Assembly: GCF_017921815.1 (NCBI RefSeq)
Contig: NZ_JAGEMM010000004.1
Location: 309,262-373,261, forward strand
Origin: Microvirga antarctica
GTDB lineage: Bacteria > Pseudomonadota > Alphaproteobacteria > Rhizobiales > Beijerinckiaceae
Reading direction: 5' to 3'
DNA: 64,000 bases
Positions 45,104-56,031 of this stretch are shown piece by piece. Under the pieces are notes generated by a model. It saw only the letters and a program-made list of their open reading frames with translations, was not told where the DNA came from and did not search any database. The translations under genes were made by a program, and so were the position numbers. How positions within the stretch are numbered: the stretch's first letter is position 1; each line of letters starts with the position of its first letter.

Positions 45104-46345
45104 ATGCGATTCACCTTCATTCACGCGGCCGATCTGCACATCGACAGCCCCTTTGCGGGCCTGGGCCTGAAGGATCAGGCGGTGGCTGCGCGCTTTGCCA
45201 AGGCGGGACGCCAGGCGGTGGAATCGCTTGTCGCTGAGGCAATCGACAGCCAGGCCGCCTTCGTGATCATCGCTGGCGATGTATTCGACGGGGACTGGAA
45301 GGACGTCACGACAGGGCTGTTCTTTGCCCGCGCCCTCGGTGCCCTGCATCGGGCCAGCATCCCGACCGTGATGGTCAAAGGCAACCACGATGCCGACAGC
45401 ATCATGTCCCGGGGCCCGCTCGCCTATCCGGAGACCGTGCGGACCTTTGCGTCGAACAGGGCCGAGACCTACGCCCTCGAGGACTGTCGGGTCGCCTTGC
45501 ACGGCCGCAGTTTCAGCAGCCGCAAGGTCGCCGATGACTTCGTGGCCTCATATCCGCAAAGGCGCGAAGGCTGGCTCAATATCGGGGTGCTGCACACGGC
45601 CCTCGACGGCACGCGGGGGCACGAAGCCTACGCGCCCTGCACGGTCGATGACCTGCGCCGATTCGGGTACGATTACTGGGCATTGGGCCATATCCACGCC
45701 GCCGAGACGGTGAGCGAGGATCCCTGGATCGTCTATCCGGGCAATGTGCAGGGCCGCAGCGTCCGCGAGACGGGCGCCAAGGGCGCCGTGCGCGTGACGG
45801 TCGAGGATGGACGAATCATTGCGGTCGAGCCGCTGGTCCTCGACGCAGCGCGTTGGGCCCATGAAACCATCGACGTTTCCGGATGCAGCGACGAGGCCGA
45901 GGTGCTGACCCTGATCCGCGAGGCTCTGCGGCAGCTTCATCCCGGGTCCGGCGGCCGTCCGCTGGCGGTGCGCTTGACGCTCTCTGGAACGACGTCTGCC
46001 CATGCAAGGCTGGTCGCCCGACGCGAGGCGATCGAGGAAGAAGCACGCGCCCTCGGGTTCCAGTTTGCGGATGATTGCTGGGTTGAGCAGGTCAAGCTCG
46101 CGACCGTGGCGCCCGCCCGCGTGTCGGACCGCGCCGCCGAGCCTGACGCCCTCGATGTGGCCGGTTTGCTGGAGGCGGCGGCGGACGATCCCGCCTTCCG
46201 CAGCGTCCTGTCGGAGCTTCTCGCGAGCGTTGCCGACAAATTGCCCCGCGATCTTCGCGCCGAATTATCCGTCGAGGATCCAGACGCCCTGGAGCAGCTT
46301 GCCTTGCAGGCGCGCGACTACCTCGTGGGGGCGCTCCCCTCGTGA
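45104..46345 (+). CDS. Metallophosphoesterase of the YhaO/SbcD type (DNA-repair exonuclease subunit)
   Basis: 413 residues. The calcineurin-type metal motifs are ordered as in SbcD/Mre11: HAADLHIDSP (DxH), IIAGDVFDG (GDxxD-like), VKGNHDADS (GNHD), LHTALDG and ALGHIHAAE (GHxH). The C-terminal roughly 140 residues form the family's extra domain. It pairs with the large ATPase encoded next, overlapping it by 4 bases (GTGA). Together they are expected to process DNA ends or structures. The short C-terminal part and the partner type fit YhaO rather than true SbcD. Confidence 0.88.
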   Translation: MRFTFIHAADLHIDSPFAGLGLKDQAVAARFAKAGRQAVESLVAEAIDSQAAFVIIAGDVFDGDWKDVTTGLFFARALGALHRASIPTVMVKGNHDADSIMSRGPLAYPETVRTFASNRAETYALEDCRVALHGRSFSSRKVADDFVASYPQRREGWLNIGVLHTALDGTRGHEAYAPCTVDDLRRFGYDYWALGHIHAAETVSEDPWIVYPGNVQGRSVRETGAKGAVRVTVEDGRIIAVEPLVLDAARWAHETIDVSGCSDEAEVLTLIREALRQLHPGSGGRPLAVRLTLSGTTSAHARLVARREAIEEEARALGFQFADDCWVEQVKLATVAPARVSDRAAEPDALDVAGLLEAAADDPAFRSVLSELLASVADKLPRDLRAELSVEDPDALEQLALQARDYLVGALPS

Positions 46346-49300
46346 GACTCGAAACCCTCACGCTGGAACGCTACGGGGCGTTTTCCGACCGCACCCTGAC
46401 CTTCAGGGCAGGCGCTTCCGTGCACGTGGTGGTGGGCGCCAACGAGGCCGGCAAGACATCGGCGCTGTCGGCCATCGGCGATCTGCTCTTCGGGTTTGGA
46501 CATACGACGACGTACGCGTTCAGCCATGAGGCAAAGGCCCTGCGGGTGGGTGGTGTCGTCCGGCTGGCCGACGGCACCGCACTTGCCTTCCGGCGACGGA
46601 AGGGCGCCAAGAACACCCTCGTGGATGCGCGCGACGACGCCCTGCCCGACGATCTTCTGTCACCCCTCATCGGGACGATCGGGCGAGAGACATTCGGAAC
46701 CGAATTCGGCCTGACGGCACAGACCCTGCGCGCGGGCGGACACGAATTGCTCAAGGCGGGCGGACGGTTGGCCGAAACCCTGGCCGCCAGTTCGGCCGGC
46801 CTGTCGGCCCTTTCGCGCCTGCGCGAGCAGCTGGTGCTTGAGGCCGATGCCCTGTTCACGCCGCGCAAATCCGCCGGAAAGACCTTCTACCTCGCCTCCG
46901 CACGCCACGAAGAGGCGGAGCGCCGTCTGCGCGACGCCATCGTCACTGCCGATGCGTTGTCGAGTGCCGACGCGGCCGTAGGCAACGCCGGGATTGCGCT
47001 TTCAGCCCTGAACAGGGAACACGAGCAGACCGGTCGCGATCTCGCCCGGCTCCAGCGGGCTCTTCGAACCCGCCCGAAGCTCGCGCGACTCGACGCGATC
47101 GGGCAGGATCTGCTCTCGTTCCAGGATCTTCCCCAGGTTGGAGAGTCGATGGTCGATGCCTGGCGGAGCGCGGTCTCGGCCGACGCCCAGATGGCCGCTC
47201 AATTCAGCGAGCTGGCCCAGGCCGATGCCGCGGACGCCGCATCCATCGCGGCCCTGTCGGTCGACGAGGCGGTGCTGTCCGAGGGTGTCACGATCGATGC
47301 CCTGCGCGAGCGCATCGGCGCGGTTCGCAAGGCCATCGAAGATCTGCCGCGCCGGCGCGAGGCGCGCCGCACGGCGCAGGACGCGCTCGACGAAGCAGCG
47401 AGGCGAATGGGCCTTCCCTCCCACGGGGTTCTGCTGGAAGCTTTGCCCACCGATCACGCGTTGGCGCGCGTCCGCGAACTGATCGATCAGCGCCGGCGTG
47501 ATGAGGAGCGCCGCCGTGAGGCGGAAGACAGGGCCGAAAGGGCCCGCCGGGAGAAGGCCCGCCTTGCGCCGGCGGAAGGTGAGATCACCACCGTTGTCGA
47601 TCCCGAATCGTTCCGGCAGCGACTCGACTCCATGGCCGATGTCGAGGCGGATGTAGACCGACTCTTGCGGGACCGGGCCAGTTGCGAGGCCGAGGACCAT
47701 GCTCTGACCGAGACGGCGGCCGCCTTGTTTCCGAGGGCTGGCGATCCCGCCGCCCTCGCAATCCTGTCTCTGCCCGACGCAACGACCATCGCGGCTCATG
47801 CTCGCGCCGCCGAGAAGCTCAGCGATGAGATCTCCGAAGTACGGAATCGCCGGCAGAGCGCGGATCAGACGGTCGCCGCCGAGCGCGCGGAGATCGTCCG
47901 ATTGTCGCGGGAAGGTGCGAGCGTGACTCGCCTCGACCTCCTCGCCGCGCGCGACGACCGCGATTCCGCATTTCGCGCGTTGTCGGCCGACCTTGACCGC
48001 GAGGAGGCCGCGTTGAGAGCAGGTCTGGCCACCTTGGAGACGCTTTCTCAGTCCCTCGATGCGGTCACCGATCAATTGCTGTCCGACAGCGCGCGCGCCG
48101 CCCGTCGCCAGGCTGCCGAGGAGCGACTCGCGGATGGCATTGCCGAGGGCGAGCGCCTGAGTGAGCAGGTCGCCATCCTTGAGGCACGAAGGGTTGCCGA
48201 GGAATCCGCGTGGCGCAGCCTCTGGGACGGGACAGGTGTTGCTCCGCGCCAGCCCGCCGACATGGCTCTGTGGCGGGAGGGCGTGCAACGGATCGTCGAG
48301 CGCCGCTCGCATCTTGCCACCCGCATGGCCGAAATCGGCGCGCTGGCGGTGCGGCTCGAGTCGCGTCGGTCCGCCTTGTCGGACCTCCTCGCGGAATATG
48401 GCCGTAGCCCACCTCCGGGCCTTGCCGTGGACCTTCTCTATCGCGAGGCGCGCGCGCGTCAGGCCGAGATGCAAAAAACCTGGGCCGAAGCGGTGGGGAA
48501 CGCTGTCGCGCGGGCGCGTGCGGAGCAGGACCTTGCCGAAGGCACAGCTGTCCTGTCACGTCTGGACGCGGCCTTGTCGGATCACGCGCTAGCGTGGCCC
48601 GGGGCCATGCGGGCGATCGCATTTCCTCCCGAGTCGTCGGTCGCGGAGGCGGAGGCTGCCCTTCAGGTCTGGCAATCGGTGCCCCGCGAGAAGCAGATCT
48701 TTGAACGAGAGGGCCGCAGCATCGACGGCATCGAGCGGGATCTCGCCGACTTTGATCGGGATGTGGCCGCTGTCTGCGCGGCGGTTGCTCCCGACCTCAT
48801 CGATGAACAGGCCCAGAAAGCCCTCGAAGGCCTCACGGTTCGGCTGGTAGCAGCCAGACGCGCGGCTGATTCCCGCGCCCGTCTCCGGCAGTTGGCCACG
48901 GAGCGGGACACACGCCGCTCGTCGCTCGCAGCCCGCCGCGAGGCTGTCGCGGCGGTGCTCAACGAGGCGTTCGCGACGTTGGGCGTGTCAGAGCAGAGCG
49001 ATCTCGCCGCAGCGCTCGATCGACTGGGGCATCGTCATCGCCTCGACGCCGAACGCGCGCTGGTCACGCGCGATCTGATCGACGCGGCGGATGGCCTCGA
49101 CGAGGATGCGGTCCGCTTGGAACAGGTTGGCCTCGACCCCGACCTGCTGCCGGGGGAGGTCGAGCGATTGACCGCGCGGCAGAGCCAGCTTCTGGCCGAA
49201 ATTCGCGATGCGGCCATCAGGCAGCATCAGGCCGAACAGGAGCGCGAAGCGCTCGCCCGTGGACGTGACGCTGGCGGAGCGGCGCGCGAGCGGGCGGAGG

Positions 49301-49800
49301 CGTCTGCGGAGCTTCTGTCGATCGCGCAAAGCTGGGTCGTGCGCGCAGCCGCTGCACGGCTCGCCACACGGGCTATCGAGCGGCATCGCGCTGCCGTGCA
49401 GGATCCCCTTGTGTCCCGGGCGGGCGCCCTGTTCAGCCTTGCGACGGCAGGCTCATTCAGTGGCCTCGGAGCCGATTACGACGAGTCCGATCGGCCGATT
49501 CTGGTGGCTTTGCGCGTGGACGGCACGCGGGTTCCGGTGGCGGGCCTGAGCGAGGGAAGCCGCGATCAGCTCTTCCTCGCCCTGCGTCTCGCGCTACTCG
49601 AATATCGCAGCGCGGAGCCATTACCCTTCATCGGCGACGATCTGCTGGCGAGTTTCGACGAAACCCGGACGGCCCGCACCTTATCGGTGTTGGCAGCCTT
49701 CGGGGATGCGCGGCAGGTCATCCTGTTCACGCACCACCGGCATGTGGCCGACCTGGCCGAAGCGACCTTGGGGCCAGCGGTCGACGTCATCAATTTGTAG
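46342..49800 (+). CDS. YhaN/SbcC-like AAA ATPase with long coiled coils
   Basis: 1152 residues, starting at GTG inside the preceding stop (GTGA). The N-terminal Walker A is GANEAGKTS (32-40), in the AAA_27/YhaN setting (LERYGAFSDRTLTF), with FGTEFGLTAQTLRAGG following. The centre is a long Ala/Arg/Glu-rich coiled-coil region. At the C-terminus are GLSEGSRDQLFLALRLAL (signature motif), FIGDDLLASFDE (Walker B/D-loop) and LFTHHRHVADLA. No CxxC zinc hook is present in the coiled coil, unlike Rad50/SbcC. It probably bridges or holds DNA for the nuclease subunit. Confidence 0.87.
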   Translation: MRLETLTLERYGAFSDRTLTFRAGASVHVVVGANEAGKTSALSAIGDLLFGFGHTTTYAFSHEAKALRVGGVVRLADGTALAFRRRKGAKNTLVDARDDALPDDLLSPLIGTIGRETFGTEFGLTAQTLRAGGHELLKAGGRLAETLAASSAGLSALSRLREQLVLEADALFTPRKSAGKTFYLASARHEEAERRLRDAIVTADALSSADAAVGNAGIALSALNREHEQTGRDLARLQRALRTRPKLARLDAIGQDLLSFQDLPQVGESMVDAWRSAVSADAQMAAQFSELAQADAADAASIAALSVDEAVLSEGVTIDALRERIGAVRKAIEDLPRRREARRTAQDALDEAARRMGLPSHGVLLEALPTDHALARVRELIDQRRRDEERRREAEDRAERARREKARLAPAEGEITTVVDPESFRQRLDSMADVEADVDRLLRDRASCEAEDHALTETAAALFPRAGDPAALAILSLPDATTIAAHARAAEKLSDEISEVRNRRQSADQTVAAERAEIVRLSREGASVTRLDLLAARDDRDSAFRALSADLDREEAALRAGLATLETLSQSLDAVTDQLLSDSARAARRQAAEERLADGIAEGERLSEQVAILEARRVAEESAWRSLWDGTGVAPRQPADMALWREGVQRIVERRSHLATRMAEIGALAVRLESRRSALSDLLAEYGRSPPPGLAVDLLYREARARQAEMQKTWAEAVGNAVARARAEQDLAEGTAVLSRLDAALSDHALAWPGAMRAIAFPPESSVAEAEAALQVWQSVPREKQIFEREGRSIDGIERDLADFDRDVAAVCAAVAPDLIDEQAQKALEGLTVRLVAARRAADSRARLRQLATERDTRRSSLAARREAVAAVLNEAFATLGVSEQSDLAAALDRLGHRHRLDAERALVTRDLIDAADGLDEDAVRLEQVGLDPDLLPGEVERLTARQSQLLAEIRDAAIRQHQAEQEREALARGRDAGGAARERAEASAELLSIAQSWVVRAAAARLATRAIERHRAAVQDPLVSRAGALFSLATAGSFSGLGADYDESDRPILVALRVDGTRVPVAGLSEGSRDQLFLALRLALLEYRSAEPLPFIGDDLLASFDETRTARTLSVLAAFGDARQVILFTHHRHVADLAEATLGPAVDVINL

Positions 49801-49811
49801 CGGGCTGTTGG

Positions 49812-50639
49812 CTATCGATCGACCTTGCCCGCAGTGGTGAGCTGGCCCCGACCCGGTTGCCAGACGGGATCGGGCGTCAGCCACAGCTGCGGATCGCGCA
49901 TGGCGCGGGCGAGCTCACGGGCCTGGATGGCGAGGAATCGCTCCCCCTTCTCGCGGGTGGCCGTGCGGGGATCGCCCCAGGTGCCGGTCACGGGAGCACG
50001 CTCTGAGAACGAGTAGAATCGCGAGAACCCGGCGGGCGCCGCAATCGGCTGGGGGGCCTGTTGCATGGCCTCGTCCAGTTTGTCGGCGCGCACGGTGTCG
50101 CCGGCAATTGCCATCATGATCGAGGTTTCGCCCTCGCAGGCATGTTTGGGCCCCGTATCGGATTCGAAGATCTCGGCGACCTCGTCCGGTGCCAGAAACC
50201 ATGCGGTCGTGGCCACGATCGGAATCTCATAGGCGACCGCCAGTTCGCGAATGGCCACCGCAAGCGGGTCGACGTTGCCGCCATGGCCGTTGACGATGAG
50301 CAGACGCGCGAATCCAAGCGCCTTGAGCGAACGCACAACGCCCCGCAGGATGCCGTGATAGGCGTCGTAGTCGAGGCTGATGGTGCCGCCGAAAGGGAGA
50401 TGGTGTTCGCTGAGTCCAAGCCACAATCCGGGGAGGACGGCGACGGGCAACTCCTGCGCCACCAGGTGCGCCGCCCGGATCGCCGCAGCGCTGGCGCTGG
50501 CGGTGTCGGTGATGACGGGCAGGTGCGGGCCGTGCTGTTCCAGCGAGCCGACCGGCAGAACGGCGAGCGCGCCGGGGCGCGCCGCCAGCGCCCGAAGATC
50601 GGGCGCAGTCATGCGGGCCCATTCCACTTCCATCGTCAT
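49812..50639 (-). CDS. Creatininase-family amidohydrolase
   Basis: 275 residues. Metal motifs GSLEQHGPHLPVITD (Glu34, His36, Asp45), VNGHGGNVDP and ACEGETS match the creatininase fold. Members hydrolyse creatinine, guanidino-type or other cyclic amides, or act in the riboflavin/F420 and mycofactocin pathways; specificity is unclear here. It is last in the second importer operon, 33 bases after the amidase gene, so it likely opens or trims the imported amide. It converges on the YhaN-like gene with only 11 bases between. Confidence 0.88.
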   Translation of the reverse strand: MTMEVEWARMTAPDLRALAARPGALAVLPVGSLEQHGPHLPVITDTASASAAAIRAAHLVAQELPVAVLPGLWLGLSEHHLPFGGTISLDYDAYHGILRGVVRSLKALGFARLLIVNGHGGNVDPLAVAIRELAVAYEIPIVATTAWFLAPDEVAEIFESDTGPKHACEGETSIMMAIAGDTVRADKLDEAMQQAPQPIAAPAGFSRFYSFSERAPVTGTWGDPRTATREKGERFLAIQARELARAMRDPQLWLTPDPVWQPGRGQLTTAGKVDR

Positions 50640-50672
50640 TGCTTGTCTCCTGTTTCCGGTCGTCTTGTGCTG

Positions 50673-52061
50673 TCAGGCCAGAATCGGCCAAGGGCGCTGC
50701 GGCTCGCGCAGCTGTTCAAAGGCCCGGGCGAGGCGCAGCACGCCGAGATCGTCGAAGCGTTGGCCGACGATCTGCAGGCCGATCGGCAGTCCCTCGGTCG
50801 TGTAGCCGCCATTCACCGAAACCGCCGGCTGCTCCGACATGTTGAGGGCGACCGTGAAGCCGATATGCTCGAAGGGCAGTTCAGGATCGTTGATCGGCGA
50901 GGCCCATTCCGCATCGTAAGTCGGCATCGGCGCCGTCGGCGAAATGATGAAGTCGAGGTTGCGGGAGGCTGCCAGCGCAGCATCGCGCATCGCCCCGATC
51001 TGCGAGAAGCCGTTATAGACCTCCGGCCCGCTGAGATGCCGGGCGGTCTCTGCCCACGCGGTGATGTAGGGGAGCACCTTGGCGCGGATCTCCGGTGTGA
51101 GGCGTGACAGATCGGACCAGGATCGCGCGCGCCAGAAGCTGTCGAGGCCGTTCAGCATCTGGCTTGTCAGGAAAGGCTTCACCGGTTCGATGATGGCGCC
51201 CGCATCCGCAAACCGACGCGCCGCCGCCTCGAGGACGGCTTTCACCTGCGGCTCGGGATCGGAGCCGATTCCCGCTTCCAGCCACAGGCCGATGCGCAAT
51301 CCCTTGACGTCCATGTCGAGATCGAGCCACGGGATCTCGGCGGGCGGGAGGCTCATGCCGTCGCGGGGGTCGGGCCGCGACAGCACGGACATGAACAGGG
51401 CGGTGTCGGCCACCGTGCGGGTCATCGGTCCGGCAACGCGTCCGACAAACGGCGGCTCGATGGGAACCCGGCCGAAAGACGGTTTCAGCCCGACGACCCC
51501 GCACCAGCCGGCGGGCAGGCGGATCGAGCCGCCGATATCGGTGCCAATATGCAGCGGCCCGTAGCCGGCGGCAGCCGCCGCACCGGCGCCGGCACTCGAT
51601 CCGCCGGGATTTTTCGTCGTGTCCCAGGGATTGCGCGCGAGCTGATGGTAGCTCGACAGGCCGGATGACAGCATGCCGAGATCGGGCATCGTGGTCTTGC
51701 CGAGAATGATGCCGCCCGATTCGCGCACGCGGGCGGCTGCCGGCGCGTCGGCCGGTGCGGGCGTCAGGGTCGTTGCCGCGCTGCCGAGCGGAACCGCCGT
51801 GCCCTTGGTGGCGATATTCTCCTTGATGGTCACCGGAACGCCGTCGATCGGACCCGCCGGCGTCCCTGCCCGCCACCGCGCTTCGGACGCCACCGCGGCT
51901 TCCCGTGCGCCTGCCGGATCGAGGGCCCACATGGCGCACAGATGCGGTTCGTAAGCCGCGATTCGCGCGAGAACCGCTTCTGTGACGTCCACCGGCGACA
52001 GGGTTTTCTCGCGATAGGCCGCGACGAGGTCGATGGCTGAGAGATCGGCGAGGGCGGTCAT
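50673..52061 (-). CDS. Amidase-signature-family amidohydrolase
   Basis: 462 residues; start with GGAG 9 bases upstream. The Ser-cisSer-Lys triad is readable: Lys80 in VTIKENIATKG, Ser155 in NPGGSSAGAG and the nucleophile Ser179 in GTDIGGSIRLPA. The C-terminal half has FDFIISPTAPMP-like LDFIISPTAP and GLPIGLQIVGQRFDD, standard for the family. It hydrolyses an amide to acid plus ammonia. It has no signal peptide, so acts on imported material. Located between the transporter ATPase and the creatininase-like gene. Confidence 0.92.
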   Translation of the reverse strand: MTALADLSAIDLVAAYREKTLSPVDVTEAVLARIAAYEPHLCAMWALDPAGAREAAVASEARWRAGTPAGPIDGVPVTIKENIATKGTAVPLGSAATTLTPAPADAPAAARVRESGGIILGKTTMPDLGMLSSGLSSYHQLARNPWDTTKNPGGSSAGAGAAAAAGYGPLHIGTDIGGSIRLPAGWCGVVGLKPSFGRVPIEPPFVGRVAGPMTRTVADTALFMSVLSRPDPRDGMSLPPAEIPWLDLDMDVKGLRIGLWLEAGIGSDPEPQVKAVLEAAARRFADAGAIIEPVKPFLTSQMLNGLDSFWRARSWSDLSRLTPEIRAKVLPYITAWAETARHLSGPEVYNGFSQIGAMRDAALAASRNLDFIISPTAPMPTYDAEWASPINDPELPFEHIGFTVALNMSEQPAVSVNGGYTTEGLPIGLQIVGQRFDDLGVLRLARAFEQLREPQRPWPILA

Positions 52062-52092
52062 GGTCAAGAACTCCAGGAGAGGGGGCGCACCG

Positions 52093-53063
<971 letters not shown>

Positions 53064-53067
<4 letters not shown>

Positions 53068-54083
53068 GCCGGCACCTTCCCCCGTTGTGGGTGAAAGCAG
53101 GCTGCCGCGTGGTCAATCGATTCGTGCGGCCAAAGGACCGACAGCGGCGGAATGGCCGCGCGGCAATCGTCCTGTGCGAATCCGCAGCGGTCGGCGAAGG
53201 CGCAATGAGACGGCCGGTTCGTCGGATCAGGAACCACGCCGGGGATGGAGGCGAGGCGGCGGCGGGGCCCTCCCAGCGGCCGACGCGCCACCAGGGCTGC
53301 CCCGTGTGGGGATGCCGAGAACAGGCCGCGCGTATAGGGATGGCTCATCTGCCGAAAGACATCCTCGGTGCGGCCGCTCTCGACGATCCGGCCGGCATAC
53401 ATGACAACCATGCGCTCCGTCATTTCCGAGACGACCCCAAGATCATGCGTGATCAGGATCAGGGCCATGCCGGTCTCGTCCACGAGATCGTCGATGAGGT
53501 CGAGGATCTGCGCCTGCACCGTCACGTCGAGCGCCGTTGTCGGCTCGTCGGCAATCAGCAGGTCGGGCTCGCAGGCGAGCGCGAGGGCGATCATCACCCG
53601 CTGGCGCTGGCCGCCGGAAAGCTGATGCGGGTAGAGATCGCCGTTGAAGCGGGGCGCCGGCAATCCGACCCGATCCAGCAGACGCCGGACCGCGTCCTCG
53701 GCCACCGCCCGGCTCGCGCCGAGGTGAAGCCGGATGCCCTCGGCGATCTGCGCGCCGATCGATTTGATCGGGTTCAGCGCGGTCATCGGCTCCTGGAACA
53801 CCATGGCGATCCGCCGTCCGCGCAGGTCACACATGGCGGCCTCGTCGATGCGGGCGAGATCCGATCCGTCGAACAGGATCGACCCACCCAGCGTCATGCG
53901 CGCGGGCAGAAGACCCATGACGGCGAGCGCGGTGAGCGATTTCCCGCAGCCCGACTCGCCGACAATGCCCAGGCGTTCGCCACGATGGACCGTCAACGAA
54001 ATATCGGAGAGAAGCTCCGCGCGTTTCTGTCCGATCTGCAGATGCGCGGTCAGGCGACGAATGTCGAGCAAGGGCTCGTTCAT
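53064..54083 (-). CDS. Dipeptide/oligopeptide-type ABC transporter ATP-binding protein (DppD/OppD-like), second importer
   Basis: 339 residues. Walker [21 protein letters not shown], signature QLSGGQRQR, Walker [15 protein letters not shown] and ITHDLG. Oligo_HPY C-terminus with [14 protein letters not shown]. The ATG overlaps the permease stop by 4 bases, which sets the start; the longer open frame is shadow of the permease gene. Confidence 0.92.
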
Positions 54084-54937
54084 CTCTGCCTCCGGATCCG
54101 CGGATCGAGGAGGTCTCGCAATCCGTCGCCAAGAAGGTTGAGACCCAGCACCGCGAACGTGATGGCCAATCCCGGAAACACCGCCAGCAAGGGAGCCTGG
54201 TAGATGTAGGTCTGCGCGTCGTTCAGCATCTTGCCCCAGCTTGGCTGCGGCGGCTGGGTGCCAAGACCGACATATGACAGGCCAGCTTCCGCAACGATGG
54301 CGAGGGCAAACTGGATGGTCGCCTGAACGATGAGGATATGGCCGATATTGGGCAAAACGTGGTCGAGCGTAATGGCGATGTCGCCGCGACCGGCACACCG
54401 GGCCGCCAGCACATATTCGCGCTTCCATAAGCCCAGTGACGATCCGCGCGTCAGGCGGGCGAAAACCGGAATGTTGAAGATGCCGATGGCCAGCATCGCG
54501 TTGAAGGCTCCGGGCCCAAAGACTGCTGTGATGATGACCGCCGTCAGCAGCGCCGGAAACGCGAAGGCGAGATCGGTCAGGCGCATGACGAAATTGTCGA
54601 TCATGCCGCCGCGCGCGGCCGCCAGCGCGCCCAGCGGAACGCCGATCCCCGCACCAACCGCAACGGCCACCACCGAGACGAGGATGGAGTTGCGGGCGCC
54701 GACCATGATCATCGAAAAGACGTCGCGGCCGAACGCGTCCGTGCCGAGCCAGTAGGTGAGGCTGGGTCCCTGCAATTTCTTCGCAATGTTGATCGCGGTC
54801 GGCGAATAGGGAGTCCAGACCAGCGAGACCAGCGCCATGCCGACGATCGCCGCCGTGACCAGCCCGCCGATCAGCAGACTGCGGCTCATGGACAACATCC
54901 GCAGGGATGCAGACCCTCGTGATGCGGACCCGCTCAT
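54080..54937 (-). CDS. Dipeptide/oligopeptide-type ABC transporter permease (DppC/OppC-like), second importer
   Basis: 285 residues, about six membrane helices. Contains LTYWLGTDAFGRDVFSMIM (DppC hallmark), RLTDLAFAFPALLTAVI, EAA loop EYVLAARCAGRGDIAITLDH and terminal LGDGLRDLLDPR. Overlaps both neighbours by 4 bases, so all four channel genes are translationally linked. Confidence 0.92.
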   Translation of the reverse strand: MSGSASRGSASLRMLSMSRSLLIGGLVTAAIVGMALVSLVWTPYSPTAINIAKKLQGPSLTYWLGTDAFGRDVFSMIMVGARNSILVSVVAVAVGAGIGVPLGALAAARGGMIDNFVMRLTDLAFAFPALLTAVIITAVFGPGAFNAMLAIGIFNIPVFARLTRGSSLGLWKREYVLAARCAGRGDIAITLDHVLPNIGHILIVQATIQFALAIVAEAGLSYVGLGTQPPQPSWGKMLNDAQTYIYQAPLLAVFPGLAITFAVLGLNLLGDGLRDLLDPRIRRQR

Positions 54938-55887
54938 CGCTCACCCCCCTGGGCAAGGCGCGGATCGATAAAGCCATAGGCGAGGTCGACGAGGAAGTTG
55001 ACCGCGATCACGCTCGCTGCCAGCAGCGTGACAAGCGATTGCACGGTGATCAGGTCGCGCTGGGCGATCGATTGAAAGACCAGGCGGCCAAGGCCAGGCA
55101 GGTTGAACACGTTCTCGATGATGATCGTGCCAGCCAGAAGAAACGAAAACTGGAGACCGATGATCGTCACGACGGGGATCAGCGCGTTGGGAACCGCATG
55201 CCGCCAGAGGGCGGCGGTTCGCGTCAGGCCCTTTGCGCGGGCTGTGCGGACAAAATCTTCGCTCAGGGTCTCGATCACGGACGACCGGGTCACTCTGGAG
55301 AGGATGGCGGCCAGCGGCAACGCCAGGGCGACAGCGGGAAGAATGAGCGACCGCAACCCCGGCCAGAGGCCGTTCTCCCATCCGCCAAAGCCGGAGGCCG
55401 GAAACCATCCGAGCTTGAGCGCGAAGAAGAGGATGAGCAGCAGCCCGAGCCAGAAGTTTGGAACCGCGACGCCGATCTGTGCCACGCCCATGCTGGCCAC
55501 GTCGCCGACGCGGCCGCGCCGGGACGCGGCAAAGACGCCGACGGGGATCGCCACCGCCACCGACAGGGTCATGGCCATCAGGGCAAGCGGCAGGGTGACC
55601 ATCACCCGCGGCGCGATGAGTTCTCCCACCGGCACCGAGTACGTGTAGCTGGTGCCGAAATCGCCGATGACGAAGGATCCTATCCAGGTCAGATAGCGGA
55701 TCCACAGGGGCCGATCGAGACCGAGCTGCTTCTGCAAGGCCAGAAGCGTGTCGGGCTGGGCGTTGACCCCAAGCATCACCGCCGCCGGATCGCCGGGCAG
55801 AACCTGCATGAGGACGAACACCACCGCCGAGGCAGCCAGGGTCGTCAGGACGAGAGACATCAGCCGTCCCGATGCGTAGCTAAGCAC
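54934..55887 (-). CDS. Dipeptide/oligopeptide-type ABC transporter permease (DppB/OppB-like), second importer
   Basis: 317 residues from a GTG that has GGAG 8 bases upstream and matches the family N-terminus (LSYASGRLMSLVLTTLA); an ATG 39 bases earlier (at 55926) is the alternative. DppB features are VLPGDPAAVMLG, FGTSYTYSVPVGELIAPR, the EAA loop DFVRTARAKGLTRTAALWRH and end VDLAYGFIDPRL. It is the first gene after the binding protein and its hairpin. Confidence 0.9.
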   Translation of the reverse strand: MLSYASGRLMSLVLTTLAASAVVFVLMQVLPGDPAAVMLGVNAQPDTLLALQKQLGLDRPLWIRYLTWIGSFVIGDFGTSYTYSVPVGELIAPRVMVTLPLALMAMTLSVAVAIPVGVFAASRRGRVGDVASMGVAQIGVAVPNFWLGLLLILFFALKLGWFPASGFGGWENGLWPGLRSLILPAVALALPLAAILSRVTRSSVIETLSEDFVRTARAKGLTRTAALWRHAVPNALIPVVTIIGLQFSFLLAGTIIIENVFNLPGLGRLVFQSIAQRDLITVQSLVTLLAASVIAVNFLVDLAYGFIDPRLAQGGER

Positions 55888-55984
55888 GATCTCGTCTCCG
55901 TGACGTCTCGCCCATGACGCTCGCATCGAACGCGCGAGTTTCCTGCGCGCCAGTGAGCGAGGCCCTGCTCTTCCTCGCGGAAGT

Positions 55985-56011
55985 CGTCCCGCCCTTGTCG
56001 AGGGCGGGACG
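55985..56011 (-). other. Perfect stem-loop between binding-protein and permease genes
   Basis: A 10-bp perfect stem, CGTCCCGCCC with GGGCGGGACG, 7-base loop, sits in the 144-base gap of an otherwise compact operon, 20 bases past the binding-protein stop. No T-run follows in the direction of transcription. Such hairpins commonly protect the upstream message so that the binding protein is made in excess over the channel. Confidence 0.6.
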
Positions 56012-56031
56012 ATGGCTGTGCTGTGCGAAGA

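Noticed and set aside
54084..54977. Second OppD-like ATPase with a long N-terminal extension
   Set aside because: The extension reads across the DppC-like permease in another frame; the true start overlaps the permease stop by 4 bases.
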